NCBI RefSeq assembly: GCF_026004075.1
Contig: NZ_BPIK01000001.1
Location: 970,041 to 1,034,040, forward strand
From: Meiothermus sp.
GTDB taxonomy: Bacteria > Deinococcota > Deinococci > Deinococcales > Thermaceae
DNA length: 64,000 bases
Reading direction: 5' to 3'
This document shows positions 24,137 through 35,828 of the stretch, one piece after another (position 1 is the stretch's first letter; every line of letters starts with the position of its first letter). Made by a program: the position numbers and the translations under genes. The notes beneath the pieces were generated by a model. It did no database searches. It saw only the letters and a program-made list of their open reading frames with translations, and was not told the origin of the DNA.

Positions 24137-25383
24137 TGGTGCGCGACCCGCAAAAGCTACACAGCCCCTCGGTGGAGGCCTACGACATCGCCGATGCGCC
24201 GGAGCTGAAGTCCGAGGTCATGACCCTCAACGTGGGGCCCCAGCACCCCTCGACCCACGGGGTGCTGCGGGTGGTGGTGGATCTTTCGGGGGAGCAGATT
24301 CTGCGCCTGACCCCCCATATCGGCTACCTCCATACCGGCTTCGAGAAGAACATGGAGTACCGCACCTACACCCAGTGCATCACCTACACCCCCCGCATGG
24401 ACTACCTGCACAGCTTCAGCCACGACCTGGCCTATGCCCTGAGCGTGGAAAAGCTGGTGGGGGCGCAGGTTCCCCCCAGGGCCCAGGCTATCCGGGTGAT
24501 GCTCAACGAGCTGTCCCGCATCGCCTCGCACCTGGTCTTCCTGGGGACGGGCTTGCTGGACTTTGGCGCGCTGACGCCGTTCTTCTACGCCTTCCGCGAG
24601 CGTGAGGCGGTGCTCGACCTCTTCGAGTGGGTTTCGGGGCAGCGCTTCCACCACAACTACATCCGGATTGGCGGCCTCAAGGAAGACCTGCCGCCGGAGT
24701 TTTTGGGCGAGGTGAAGAAGTTTATCGCGCAGATGCCGGCCCGGATTGACGAGTACGAGGCTTTGTTCCGGGAAAGCCCCATCTTCTACGAGCGGGCTCG
24801 AGGTGTCTCGGTGATACCGGCCGAGGCCGCCATCAACCTTTCCCTCACCGGCGGTAGCCTGCGGGCCTCGGGGGTCAACTACGACGTGCGCAAGGCCTAC
24901 CCCTACGCGGGCTACGAGACCTACGACTTCGACGTACCGGTGCTGACGGGGGGCGACATCTTCGACCGGATGGTGATCCGCATCCTGGAGATGCGCGAGT
25001 CGGTCAAGATTATCCGGCAGGCCGTAGAGCGGCTCGAGGCCCTAGGGCCGGGCCCCATCCGCGACCCCAACCCGCAGATCTCGCTGCCGCCGCGCCACCT
25101 GCTGGAAACCTCGATGGAGGCGGTAATCTACCACTTCAAACTGGTCACCGAGGGCTTCCACCCGGCCCTGGGTGAGGTCTACGTGCCCACCGAGAGCGCC
25201 CGTGGTGAGCTGGGTTACTACATCGTTTCCGACGGGGGTTCCATGCCCTACCGGGTCAAGGTACGTTCGCCCAGCTTCGTAAACCTGCAAAGCCTGCCCT
25301 ATGCCTGCAAGGGCGTTCAGATGGCAGATATGGTTGCGGTAATCGCTTCTCTGGACCCGGTAATGGGGGATGTGGATCGGTGA
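24136..25383 (+). CDS. nuoD: NADH-quinone oxidoreductase subunit D
   Basis: The 415-residue 49-kDa-family subunit (Nqo4), homologous to hydrogenase large subunits, forms the quinone-binding cavity with NuoB. The conserved start [15 protein letters not shown] near residue 32 (with the His of the quinone site) and [20 protein letters not shown] (about residues 59-78) are present, as is the C-terminal DPVMGDVDR. Its start overlaps the nuoC stop by one base. Confidence 0.96.
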   Translation: MVRDPQKLHSPSVEAYDIADAPELKSEVMTLNVGPQHPSTHGVLRVVVDLSGEQILRLTPHIGYLHTGFEKNMEYRTYTQCITYTPRMDYLHSFSHDLAYALSVEKLVGAQVPPRAQAIRVMLNELSRIASHLVFLGTGLLDFGALTPFFYAFREREAVLDLFEWVSGQRFHHNYIRIGGLKEDLPPEFLGEVKKFIAQMPARIDEYEALFRESPIFYERARGVSVIPAEAAINLSLTGGSLRASGVNYDVRKAYPYAGYETYDFDVPVLTGGDIFDRMVIRILEMRESVKIIRQAVERLEALGPGPIRDPNPQISLPPRHLLETSMEAVIYHFKLVTEGFHPALGEVYVPTESARGELGYYIVSDGGSMPYRVKVRSPSFVNLQSLPYACKGVQMADMVAVIASLDPVMGDVDR

Positions 25384-25434
25384 GTTTCTTAACGGGGGTC
25401 TGGCTGGCCCAGACGCCCAGTGATGCGGAGGCCT

Positions 25435-25986
25435 ATGGGATTTTTCGACGATAAGCAAGACTGGTTAAGCGAGGTATTCGCGCAGTATCCCGACCGGCGG
25501 GCGGCCCTTATGCCCATGCTCCGGCGGGTACAACAGGACGAGGGCTGGATCTCCCCCGAACGCCAGGAGGAGATCGCCCGAATCCTAGGTACGACACCGA
25601 CCGAGGTGGCCGGGGTGATGAGCTTTTACAGTTACTACCAGGCCCTGCCCACCGGCAAGTACCACCTGCAGGTGTGCGCTACCCTGAGCTGCGCCATTGG
25701 CGGGGCCGACGAGCTGTGGGACGAGCTGGTGCAGGAGCTGGGCATCCTGCGCGGGGAGGTGACCCCCGACGGGCTCTTCAGCATTCAGAAGGTGGAGTGC
25801 CTGGGCTCCTGCCACACCGCGCCGGTGATCCAGGTCAACGACGAGCCCTACGTGGAGTGCGTGACCAAGGCCCGGCTGCGAGCGCTCCTGCAGGGCTTGC
25901 GGGAAGGGAAGAAGCTCGAGGAAATCGTGTTGCCCGGCAAGGTGGGGCACGAGGTACACGTGCGTGGGGAGGAGGTGGGCGCATGA
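25435..25986 (+). CDS. nuoE: NADH-quinone oxidoreductase subunit E
   Basis: The 183-residue thioredoxin-like subunit (Nqo2) holds the [2Fe-2S] cluster N1a: CATLSC near residue 82 and CLGSC near residue 123. I use ATG 25435 ([10 protein letters not shown]), preceded by CGGAGG and matching the Thermus N terminus, rather than an upstream in-frame start at 25420. It overlaps nuoF by 4 bases (ATGA). Confidence 0.95.
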   Translation: MGFFDDKQDWLSEVFAQYPDRRAALMPMLRRVQQDEGWISPERQEEIARILGTTPTEVAGVMSFYSYYQALPTGKYHLQVCATLSCAIGGADELWDELVQELGILRGEVTPDGLFSIQKVECLGSCHTAPVIQVNDEPYVECVTKARLRALLQGLREGKKLEEIVLPGKVGHEVHVRGEEVGA

Positions 25987-27299
25987 CCGGCCCCATCGTG
26001 AGCGGGAAAGACCCCCGTTTCGAGAAGACCCTTTACAAACACGTGGGCCAGCCCAACTCCTGGACGCTCAGCTATTACCTGGCCCACGGCGGCTATCAGG
26101 CCATCCGCAAGGCCATCGCCCAGGGCCAGGACTGGGTGATTGAGGAGGTCAAGAAGTCCGGCCTGCGCGGGCGCGGTGGCGCGGGCTTCCCCACCGGGCT
26201 CAAATGGAGCTTTATGCCCAAAAACACCGGCAAGCAGCACTACATCGTCTGCAACGCCGATGAGTCGGAGCCGGGCTCCTTCAAAGACCGCTACCTGATG
26301 GAAGACGACCCCCACCAGCTCATCGAGGGCATGATGATTGCGGGGGTGGCGATTCAGGCCAGCAAGGGCTACATCTACATCCGCGGCGAGTACCGCCGGG
26401 CCTACGACCGGCTTATCGCGGCGATTCGCGAGGCCTATGCGGCGGGTTACCTGGGCCAGAACGTAATGGGAACCGGCTTCAGCTTCGACCTGTACGTGCA
26501 CCGGGGGGCTGGGGCCTACATCTGCGGCGAGGAGACCGCCCTGATGAACTCCCTCGAGGGCCTGCGGGCCAACCCCCGCATGAAGCCCCCTTTCCCGGCC
26601 CAGGCCGGCCTGTGGGGAATGCCCACCACCATCAACAACGTCGAGTCGCTCTGCTCGGCGGTGCACATCGTCGAGCGCGGGGCCGACTGGTTCGCCAGCA
26701 TGGGCACCGAAAAGTCCAAGGGCCACAAGCTCTTCCAGGTCTCGGGTCCCTTCAAACGTCCCGGCGTGTACGAGCTACCCCTGGGCACCACCTTCCGCGA
26801 ACTGCTCTTCGACTGGGCTGGGGGCCCCACCGAGCCCATCCAGGCCATTATTCCGGGGGGCTCTTCCTGCCCGCCTTTGCCCTGGAACGACGAAATCCTC
26901 GATACCCCCATGGACTACGAGTCCATCAGCGCTAAAGGCTCGCTGCTGGGCACCGGGGGGGTGATCGGCATTCCGGCCAGCATGAGCATGGTGGATGCTA
27001 TGTGGAACGTGACCCGCTTCTACGGCCACGAGTCCTGCGGCAAGTGCACCCCCTGTCGCGAGGGGGTCTCGGGGTGGATGGTGAGCCTGTTCGAGAAAAT
27101 TGGAACCGGACAGGGTCAGAAAGGCGATGTGGAGCTTTTGGAGAGCATGCTCGACCAGATCGAGGGCCGCAGCTTCTGCGCGCTGGCCGATGCAGCCTGC
27201 TGGCCGGTGCGCGGCAGCCTCAAGCACTTCCGCCATCAGTTCGTGGAGGCTGTGGAACAGGGCAAACCGGTGGAGCGCCTGGGAAGCCGCTGGGGGTGA
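25983..27299 (+). CDS. nuoF: NADH-quinone oxidoreductase subunit F
   Basis: The 438-residue NADH-oxidising subunit (Nqo1) binds FMN, NADH and cluster N3. Visible are the [16 protein letters not shown] nucleotide loop near residue 61, the FMN-site [14 protein letters not shown] near residue 91, and the N3 ligands in [12 protein letters not shown] near residue 350 with a fourth Cys in SFCALADAA about 40 residues later. ATG 25983 overlaps the nuoE stop. An open frame continues upstream inside nuoE but is not the real start. Confidence 0.96.
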   Translation: MTGPIVSGKDPRFEKTLYKHVGQPNSWTLSYYLAHGGYQAIRKAIAQGQDWVIEEVKKSGLRGRGGAGFPTGLKWSFMPKNTGKQHYIVCNADESEPGSFKDRYLMEDDPHQLIEGMMIAGVAIQASKGYIYIRGEYRRAYDRLIAAIREAYAAGYLGQNVMGTGFSFDLYVHRGAGAYICGEETALMNSLEGLRANPRMKPPFPAQAGLWGMPTTINNVESLCSAVHIVERGADWFASMGTEKSKGHKLFQVSGPFKRPGVYELPLGTTFRELLFDWAGGPTEPIQAIIPGGSSCPPLPWNDEILDTPMDYESISAKGSLLGTGGVIGIPASMSMVDAMWNVTRFYGHESCGKCTPCREGVSGWMVSLFEKIGTGQGQKGDVELLESMLDQIEGRSFCALADAACWPVRGSLKHFRHQFVEAVEQGKPVERLGSRWG

Positions 27300-27307
27300 G
27301 GTAGGAA

Positions 27308-29674
27308 ATGGCCAAGGTAACCATTAACGACAGAACCATAGAGGTACCGAACGGCACCTCGGTGATGGATGCCATCTTCCACGCTGGCTACGACGTGCCC
27401 TTGTTCTGTGCCGAAAAGCACCTCTCGCCCATTGGGGCCTGCCGGATGTGCCTGGTTAAGACCGGCAGCCCGCGCAAAGGGCCGGACGGCAACTTCATCA
27501 TGGAGGATGGGCAGCCCAAAATTTTCTGGATGCCCAAGCTGGCGGCGGCCTGCATCACCGCGGTAACCGACGGGATGGTGGTGGACACCCTCTCCGATGA
27601 GGTGAAGCACGCCCAGTCGGGGATGGTGGAGCTGACCCTGCTCAACCACCCGCTCGACTGCCCCACCTGCGACAAGGGCGGGGCCTGCGAGCTGCAGGAT
27701 CGCAGCTATGAGTACGGCCTGGTGGAGAAGTTCTACCAGCCCGACCCCATGGAGCTGCCCATGTACACCCGCTTCGAGATGACCCGGCGGCACGTGGACA
27801 AGCACCATCCGCTCTCGCCCTTCATCGTGCTCGACCGCGAGCGCTGCATCCACTGCAAGCGCTGCGTGCGCTACTTCGAGGAGATTCCGGGCGACGAGGT
27901 GCTCGACTTTATCGAGCGGGGGGTGCACACCTTTATCAACAGCGAGGACGACGGTCTGCCCTCCAACTTCACCGGCAACATCGTGGACATCTGCCCGGTG
28001 GGGGCTCTGCTCGACCAGACCGCGCGCTTCCGGGCCCGCAACTGGGAGTACGACGCCACCGAGACCACCTCGATGGACGACGCCTGTGGAGCGGCCATTA
28101 CCGTGGACACCCGGAGCGGGCTGCTCGAGCGCATCCGGGCCGCCGAGCGCCGCGAGGTGAACGAGGTCTGGATCTCCGACGCGGCCCGCTTCGGCCACGA
28201 ATGGGTGAACGAAAACCGCGTGCGTTCGCCGCTGGTTCGCAAGGACGGAAAGCTGGTAGAGACCACCTGGGAGGAGGCCCTCGAGGCCATCCGCAAGGGC
28301 TTGAGCGGCGTGGCCAAATCGGACATCGGCGTGTATCTGGCGGGCAGCAGCACCCTCGAGGAGGGTCTGGCGGCCCTCGAGCTTGCCCAGGCCCTGGGTA
28401 CGCCGCACCGCGACTTCCAGGGCCGCACCGCCTACCCGGTAACCGGCTTTACCCCGGCCAGCTTCGATGAGCTGCTGGACGCCGAGTTTGTGCTGGTGCT
28501 GGGCGAGCCCACCGAGGAGGCCCCCACCCTGCACCTCAGGCTCTCGGAGTACAGCCGCGGCCTCAAACCAGCCGGCAAACTGAACCACGGCACCCCCTTC
28601 GCCGACCTCAACATCAAGGAGCGGATGCCCCGCCTGACCCACAAGCTGGCCCTCTTCAGCGCCTACCCCAGCAACACCGCCAAGTGGGCTGGGGCCAGCG
28701 GCGTGCATGCACCGGGGGCCGAGGCGGCCCTGCTGGCGGCCCTGCTGAATCAGGGCGAAGCTCCGGCGGGCCTGGCCGAGGCGGTGGCCTGGGTCAGGGA
28801 GCGTCTGGCGAAGAGCCAGCGGGTGGTGCTGGTGCTGGGGGCCGGGGTGCTCAACCGGCCCGAGGCGGCCATCAAGGCCAAGCAACTCGCCGAACGCACC
28901 GGCGCCAAGGTGATGTGCATGACCCCGGCGGCCAACGCGCGGGGTCTGGAGGCGCTGGGCTTCTTCCCCGGCAAGGGCGGCGCGGGCTGGATCGAGGCCG
29001 GCCCCAAAGCGGTCTACTACGCCTACCTGCCCACCCTGGCCCAGCTCAAAGCGGCTTCCTTTCGCATCCTGCACCTCTCGCACCGGCACCCGCTGGCCGA
29101 GCAGTACGCCGATGTAATCCTGCCCAACCAGACCCCATACGAAAAGCGCGGCCATACCCTGAACCTCGAGGGCCGGGTGCTGCCTTTGGAGCCCGCGGCC
29201 ATCAACAACGGCGAAGCCGACGGGGCGGTGGCGGCGCTGGCGGTGCTGGCCGAGGCTCTGGGGGTCAGTACCCCGGTTCGGCTGGTGCGCCAGGCCACCC
29301 GCCTGTTGGTCGAAAAGCACAAACTGCCGGCGGCGCTCGAGCGCTGGCTACCCAAAGGTACCGGCTGGGCGGCCTCGGAGTCCGATACTACCCAGGGAAC
29401 CCTCTACCTGCGCCCGACCATGTGGCGGCGTGAGCAGATGGTGGGGGCGGTGACCAGAGCGGTGGAGGTCAGGCTGGAGATGAGCCCGGCTACGGCCCGC
29501 GCACAGGGCCTGGCCGACGGCTATCAGGTAGAACTCGAGCTGCCCGGTGGACGGGAGCGCCTCGAGGTCAAGACTGTGGCGGGGCTGCCCGATGGCGTGA
29601 TGTACATGCCGGCGCTGGGGGCCTGGGCGGGCCGCAGCGTGGAGGCCAAAATTCTGGTAGGAGGTGCCGCATGA
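27308..29674 (+). CDS. nuoG: NADH-quinone oxidoreductase subunit G, lacking cluster N7 ligands
   Basis: The 788-residue subunit (Nqo3) has ligands for N1b (cysteines of PLFCAEKH and GACRMC near residues 37-51), N5 ([14 protein letters not shown] near residue 116) and N4 (CIHCKRC near residue 181, CPVGAL near residue 230). A degenerate molybdopterin-type domain follows. Thermus and E. coli NuoG carry an additional cluster N7 bound by CxxCxxxC plus a distant Cys. At that place this protein reads [19 protein letters not shown] (near residue 254) and later [13 protein letters not shown], so three or four of the ligands are gone. N7 is off the main electron path, so activity should be retained. 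Confidence 0.94.
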   Translation: MAKVTINDRTIEVPNGTSVMDAIFHAGYDVPLFCAEKHLSPIGACRMCLVKTGSPRKGPDGNFIMEDGQPKIFWMPKLAAACITAVTDGMVVDTLSDEVKHAQSGMVELTLLNHPLDCPTCDKGGACELQDRSYEYGLVEKFYQPDPMELPMYTRFEMTRRHVDKHHPLSPFIVLDRERCIHCKRCVRYFEEIPGDEVLDFIERGVHTFINSEDDGLPSNFTGNIVDICPVGALLDQTARFRARNWEYDATETTSMDDACGAAITVDTRSGLLERIRAAERREVNEVWISDAARFGHEWVNENRVRSPLVRKDGKLVETTWEEALEAIRKGLSGVAKSDIGVYLAGSSTLEEGLAALELAQALGTPHRDFQGRTAYPVTGFTPASFDELLDAEFVLVLGEPTEEAPTLHLRLSEYSRGLKPAGKLNHGTPFADLNIKERMPRLTHKLALFSAYPSNTAKWAGASGVHAPGAEAALLAALLNQGEAPAGLAEAVAWVRERLAKSQRVVLVLGAGVLNRPEAAIKAKQLAERTGAKVMCMTPAANARGLEALGFFPGKGGAGWIEAGPKAVYYAYLPTLAQLKAASFRILHLSHRHPLAEQYADVILPNQTPYEKRGHTLNLEGRVLPLEPAAINNGEADGAVAALAVLAEALGVSTPVRLVRQATRLLVEKHKLPAALERWLPKGTGWAASESDTTQGTLYLRPTMWRREQMVGAVTRAVEVRLEMSPATARAQGLADGYQVELELPGGRERLEVKTVAGLPDGVMYMPALGAWAGRSVEAKILVGGAA

Positions 29675-30924
29675 ACCAGACTCAACGGAAGCACCCGCGC
29701 ATGGGGTGCCTCTACACGCGCCTGGCTTTTGGCGCGCCGCTCCTGGCTGGCCTGGCGCTGGCCGCCGAGGCCACCCCTGCGGCCAGCTCGAGCGCCACCG
29801 ACCCCTTGTGGATGGTGGGCCTCAAGGCCTTTCTGGTCATCTTTGGCCTGCTGACCGCCTTTGCCTACATGACCCTGATCGAGCGGCGCCTGCTGGCCCG
29901 CATCCAGATCCGCCAGGGGCCCAACCGGGTGGGGCCCGATGGCCTGCTGCAACCCCTGGCCGACGCCATCAAGTCCATCTTCAAAGAAGACCTGGTGGTT
30001 GCCAGGGCCGACAAAGTGGTCTTCGTGCTGGCCCCTATGATCTCCGTCACCTTTGCGGTGCTCACCTTTGGCCTGATCCCTTTTGGCCCCAAGGACGCCT
30101 TCTTTGGCTACGACCCCTGGGTGATCGACCTGGACGTGGGCATCCTGTACGTGTTCGCGGTTTCGGAGATCGCCATCTACGGCATCTTTTTGGCGGGCTG
30201 GGCCTCCAACTCCAAGTACTCCCTGCTGGGTTCGCTGCGCTCCTCGGCCTCGCTCATCTCCTACGAGCTGGCCCTGGGCATCAGCCTCCTGGCCCCGGTC
30301 TTGCTGGTGGGCTCCCTGAACCTGCGGGAGATTGTCGAGTGGCAGCACCAAAATGGCTGGTTGGTGCTGTATGCGCTCCCGGCTTTCGCCATCTTCCTCC
30401 TCACCAGCATGGCCGAAGCGGCCCGCACCCCCTTCGACCTGCCCGAGGCCGAACAGGAGCTGGTGGGGGGCTACAACACTGAGTACAGCTCCATCAAATG
30501 GGCCCTGTTCCAGATGGCCGAGTACATCCACCTGATTACCGCCTCGGCCCTGATTCCCACGCTCTTCCTGGGCGGCTGGCGGATGCCCGGCTTCATGGAG
30601 CAGATTCCCCTCATCGGCGGCCTGTTCGCCCTGCCCTACCTCTGGATGTTCGTCAAAATCGCGCTGTTCCTGTTCTTCTTCATCTGGGTGCGGGGGACTC
30701 TTTTCCGCTTGCGCTACGACCAGCTCATGGTCTTTAGCTGGGGTCGTCTCTTCCCGCTGGCCCTGGCCTGGTTTCTGCTGTCGGCAATGGTGGTGGCCTT
30801 CAAGTGGCCGGTTGCGGTGCTGGGCTGGCTCTCCTTGCTCAGCCTGGTGGTCTTCTCGGCCTATGTGATTCTCACGGCTAAGCCCAAGCCCCGGGCCCTG
30901 CCGCGCATGGGCGCGGGTGACTAG
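29671..30924 (+). CDS. nuoH: NADH-quinone oxidoreductase subunit H, extended N terminus
   Basis: The 417-residue membrane subunit (Nqo8) forms the quinone chamber. Conserved segments are [20 protein letters not shown] (about residues 69-88, in parts) and [21 protein letters not shown] near residue 252, with the acidic residues of the E-channel. About 45 residues precede the usual first helix and look like a basic, then hydrophobic, signal-type segment ([18 protein letters not shown]...) ending near [10 protein letters not shown]. The start overlaps nuoG by 4 nt, supporting it as the true start. Confidence 0.94.
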   Translation: MNQTQRKHPRMGCLYTRLAFGAPLLAGLALAAEATPAASSSATDPLWMVGLKAFLVIFGLLTAFAYMTLIERRLLARIQIRQGPNRVGPDGLLQPLADAIKSIFKEDLVVARADKVVFVLAPMISVTFAVLTFGLIPFGPKDAFFGYDPWVIDLDVGILYVFAVSEIAIYGIFLAGWASNSKYSLLGSLRSSASLISYELALGISLLAPVLLVGSLNLREIVEWQHQNGWLVLYALPAFAIFLLTSMAEAARTPFDLPEAEQELVGGYNTEYSSIKWALFQMAEYIHLITASALIPTLFLGGWRMPGFMEQIPLIGGLFALPYLWMFVKIALFLFFFIWVRGTLFRLRYDQLMVFSWGRLFPLALAWFLLSAMVVAFKWPVAVLGWLSLLSLVVFSAYVILTAKPKPRALPRMGAGD

Positions 30925-30945
30925 TATCGTGAAAGGAGTGAATCT

Positions 30946-31479
30946 GTGAGCATTGCTGCGCTGGCGCAAAGCATGGGTATAACCCTGAAGGCGCTGTTTT
31001 CCAAACCGGTGACCATTCCCTATCCGGATGCCCCCGTGCCCCTGAAGCCCCGCTTCCACGGGCGGCACGTGCTGACCCGTCATCCCAACGGCCTCGAAAA
31101 GTGCATTGGCTGCTCGCTTTGCGCAGCGGCCTGCCCGGCCTACGCCATCTACGTAGAAGCCGCCGAGAACGACCCCCAGAACCCCGTGAGCGCAGGAGAG
31201 CGGTACGCCAGGGTCTACGAGATCAACATGCTGCGCTGCATCTTCTGCGGCTTGTGTGAGGAGGCCTGCCCCACCGGCGCGGTGGTGATGGGCTACGACT
31301 TCGAGATGGCCGACTACCGCTACTCCGACTTTGTTTACGGCAAGGAGGACATGCTGGTCGAAGTTGAGGGCACCAAGCCCCAGCGCCGCGAGGCGGCCTA
31401 CACCGGCAAGCCGGTCAAGCGGGGTTACAGCGTGCCTTACGTGCGAGCCGAACTCGAGGGCTTCAAGCCGCCCAAGTAG
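30946..31479 (+). CDS. nuoI: NADH-quinone oxidoreductase subunit I
   Basis: The 177-residue ferredoxin-like subunit (Nqo9) holds clusters N6a and N6b: [12 protein letters not shown] near residue 46 and [12 protein letters not shown] near residue 90, separated by the expected spacing. It starts with GTG, preceded by AAAGGAGTG. A 123-bp gap follows before nuoJ, the longest in the operon. Confidence 0.95.
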   Translation: MSIAALAQSMGITLKALFSKPVTIPYPDAPVPLKPRFHGRHVLTRHPNGLEKCIGCSLCAAACPAYAIYVEAAENDPQNPVSAGERYARVYEINMLRCIFCGLCEEACPTGAVVMGYDFEMADYRYSDFVYGKEDMLVEVEGTKPQRREAAYTGKPVKRGYSVPYVRAELEGFKPPK

Positions 31480-31602
31480 GGCATTGGGGGGCTCGAGTCC
31501 AAAAGGCAGGTGTTCCCCAACACACATTGCTGGGGGTAAAATCGCTCGGATTATGTGCGACCCTGAAGGTTCCTGCCCATCCCTAGCTCTCTGGAGGAAT
31601 CA

Positions 31603-32202
31603 ATGAGTATCGGATTATGGGAAATTCTTGCGCTACTGCTCCTGGTCGGTAGTGGCCTGGCCGTGGTGCGGCTACAAAACGCGGTTCACGCAGCCCTGGC
31701 GCTGATTGCCAACTTCCTGGTGGTGGCCGGTGTGTACGTGGCGCTCGAGGCCCGCTTTGTGGCCATGATCCAGATTATCGTCTACGCCGGGGCCATCGTG
31801 GTGCTCTTTTTGTTCGTTATCATGCTGCTCTCGGCGGCCAGCGCCAACGTGGGCCAGGATCTGCTGCCCCGGCTCTCCTGGGTGGCTGCGCTCGGGGCTC
31901 TGGGTCTGGCCGGCGTACTCACCTATACCGTAACCCGCTTTCAGCCGCCCGCCGATGTACCGGCCCTGGGGGGTGGCCTGCCCCAGGCCCTGGGGCCCCT
32001 GCTCTACGACCCGGAGAAATGGCTCTACGCCCTGCTGGCCGTGGGCTTCTTGCTGTTGGTGGCTACGGTGGCAGCGGTGGTGCTCATCGAGCCGGAGCGG
32101 ATTGTTTCGGCGACCAGCCACCCGGCCCATCCCCGGCAGGATCAAAAGCCCAGCCCTACCGTCGGGCAGCAAAACGACGAGAAGGCGGTGGTCAAGCGAT
32201 GA
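31603..32202 (+). CDS. nuoJ: NADH-quinone oxidoreductase subunit J
   Basis: The 199-residue membrane subunit (Nqo10) has about five helices, including the third helix with the VYAGAIVVLFLFVIMLL motif (about residues 61-77), whose pi-bulge matters for proton coupling. A hydrophilic tail of about 30 residues (HPAHPRQDQKPSPT onward) extends beyond the last helix. TGGAGGAATC precedes the ATG. It overlaps nuoK by 4 bases. Confidence 0.94.
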   Translation: MSIGLWEILALLLLVGSGLAVVRLQNAVHAALALIANFLVVAGVYVALEARFVAMIQIIVYAGAIVVLFLFVIMLLSAASANVGQDLLPRLSWVAALGALGLAGVLTYTVTRFQPPADVPALGGGLPQALGPLLYDPEKWLYALLAVGFLLLVATVAAVVLIEPERIVSATSHPAHPRQDQKPSPTVGQQNDEKAVVKR

Positions 32203-32489
32203 TCTGGCTCGTGGCTTCGGCCCTGCTGTTTTCGATTGGCGCTTACGGTGCCTTGACCCGGCGCACCGCCATCCTGATGTTTTTGTCCATCGAACTGATG
32301 CTCAACGCCGCTGCGCTCGCGCTCATCAGCTTCTCCAAGCTCCTGGGTAGCCTGGATGCCCAGGTGGTGGTGCTCTTCATCATCGCCATTGCCGCCGCCG
32401 AGGTAGCGGTAGGCCTCGGTCTGATTGTGGCCATCTTCCGTCGCCGCGAGACCACTGGCGTTGACGAGCTCAGGCAACTGAGGGGGTAA
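32199..32489 (+). CDS. nuoK: NADH-quinone oxidoreductase subunit K
   Basis: The 96-residue, three-helix subunit (Nqo11) has the conserved membrane glutamates in FLSIELMLNA near residue 31 and AAAEVAVGLGLIVA near residue 66, part of the proton route. The start is ATG 32199, overlapping nuoJ's stop as ATGA. The frame is open further upstream, but that part is nuoJ sequence read out of frame. Confidence 0.95.
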   Translation: MIWLVASALLFSIGAYGALTRRTAILMFLSIELMLNAAALALISFSKLLGSLDAQVVVLFIIAIAAAEVAVGLGLIVAIFRRRETTGVDELRQLRG

Positions 32490-32492
32490 ACC

Positions 32493-34321
<1,829 letters not shown>

Positions 34322-34325
<4 letters not shown>

Positions 34326-35743
34326 TTCATCTAGGACTGTGGTTACCCCTCCTGGCGGGTTTGTTGCTCTTTATCGTGCCGAGCCTGGGCCGTACCTTCG
34401 CCGTCATCTCGGCGGCGGTGAGCCTGGCGATTGCGGTGGTGCTGTTTGCCGGCTACGGGGGCCAGGGGGTGGCGTACGCCAGCCAGACCCCCTTCCTGCC
34501 CGAGGTGGGCGTCTACTATGCAGTGGGGCTGGATGGGGCTGGTTTGCTTTTGTGGATTGCGGTGAGCCTGGTGGTGCTCCTGGGCGTCTGGGTTGCCGAC
34601 GTACCTGTGCGCTTCCTGGCCCTGGCCCTGATGATGCAGACCGGTTTGCTGGGCATTTTTGCGGCCCAGGATCTGGTGTTCTTCTACGCCTTCTTTGAGG
34701 CCACGCTGATCCCAGCGCTCTTGATGCTGTGGTTTTACGGGGGGCCCGACCGCTTGAGGGCCATCTACATCTTTGCCCTGTTTACGCTGGTGGGCTCGCT
34801 GCCCATGCTGGCCTCCATCTTTGCGGTGCGCTACCTGGGCGGGGCCGAAAGCTTCCTCTACACTGACCTGGTGGCCCATCCCCTGACCGGGCAGGCCGCG
34901 GCCCTGGCGTTCCTGGGCTTTTTGGTTGCCCTGGCCGTCAAAACGCCGCTCTTCCCGCTGCACGCCTGGCTGCCCAGTTTCCACCAACAAAACCACCCCT
35001 CCGGCCTGGCCGACGCCATGGGCACCCTGTACAAGGTGGGCGTCTTTGCCCTGTTCAAGTGGGCCATTCCCCTGATGCCCGAGGGTTTCAAAGAGTGGCA
35101 GGGCTTGCTGCTCTTTCTGGCTGCTTTTGGGGCTTTGTACGCTGCCTGGCTGGCCTTCAGCGCGCCTGACTGGAAAACCCTGCTGGCCTATGCCGGGGTT
35201 TCGCACATGGGCGTTGCGGCCCTGGGACTCTTTAGCGGCAACATGGAAGGCACGGTGGGTGCGCTGTACCTGCTGGGAGCCTCGATGGTGTATGGCTCGG
35301 CCATGTTCCTGTTTGTGGGCCTGGTATACAAGCGCACCGGCAGCCTGGACGTTCTCCCGGTGCGTGGCCTGGCCAAGCACACCCCGGCGCTCTATGTGCT
35401 GGGGATGTTCTTGCTGATGGCCATGATCGGGCTACCGGGGCTCTCGGGCTTCCCCGGTGAGCTGATGGTGTTGCTGGGGGCCTACCAGGTCTCGCCCTGG
35501 CTGACCTTCCTGGCATTCCTGGCGGTGATTGCCGCGGCGGCCTACGCACTCACGGCCTTTCAGAAGCTCTTCCAGGAAACCCCGCAGGCCCAGGCCGTGC
35601 CGGATATGGATTCCCGCGAGTGGGGTTTTGCGGCCGTTACGGTGGGGGTGCTGCTGTTGATGGGGCTGTATCCCAAGCTATTTACGGCCTACCTCGAGCC
35701 CCTGGGCAAGACTATTGCAGCACTGTTCGGAGGTGCGTCGTGA
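34322..35743 (+). CDS. nuoM: NADH-quinone oxidoreductase subunit M
   Basis: The 473-residue antiporter-like subunit (Nqo13) contains the conserved membrane Glu in [16 protein letters not shown] near residue 125 and the Lys-containing helix [18 protein letters not shown] near residue 206. Its start overlaps the nuoL stop. The following 85 bp before nuoN are unusually long for this operon and contain only a very short possible reading frame. Confidence 0.95.
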
Positions 35744-35828
35744 ACTGCCCTCGAGATTGGAACAGGAGAGCGGGTAGAACGATGATGTATGAAGGATGTG
35801 GCTCCCCTGTGAACGAGGGAGGTGTGGA

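Noticed and set aside
25674-25982. A long open frame running upstream of nuoF
   Set aside because: It lies inside nuoE in another frame; the NuoF family start and the ATGA overlap fix the start at 25983.
27236-29320. 694-codon minus-strand frame opposite nuoG
   Set aside because: Antisense shadow of a conserved gene; composition is His/Gly/Gln-rich nonsense.
31520-31602. TAAAAT near 31537 as an internal promoter before nuoJ
   Set aside because: No acceptable -35 box; the gap is short enough for simple read-through.
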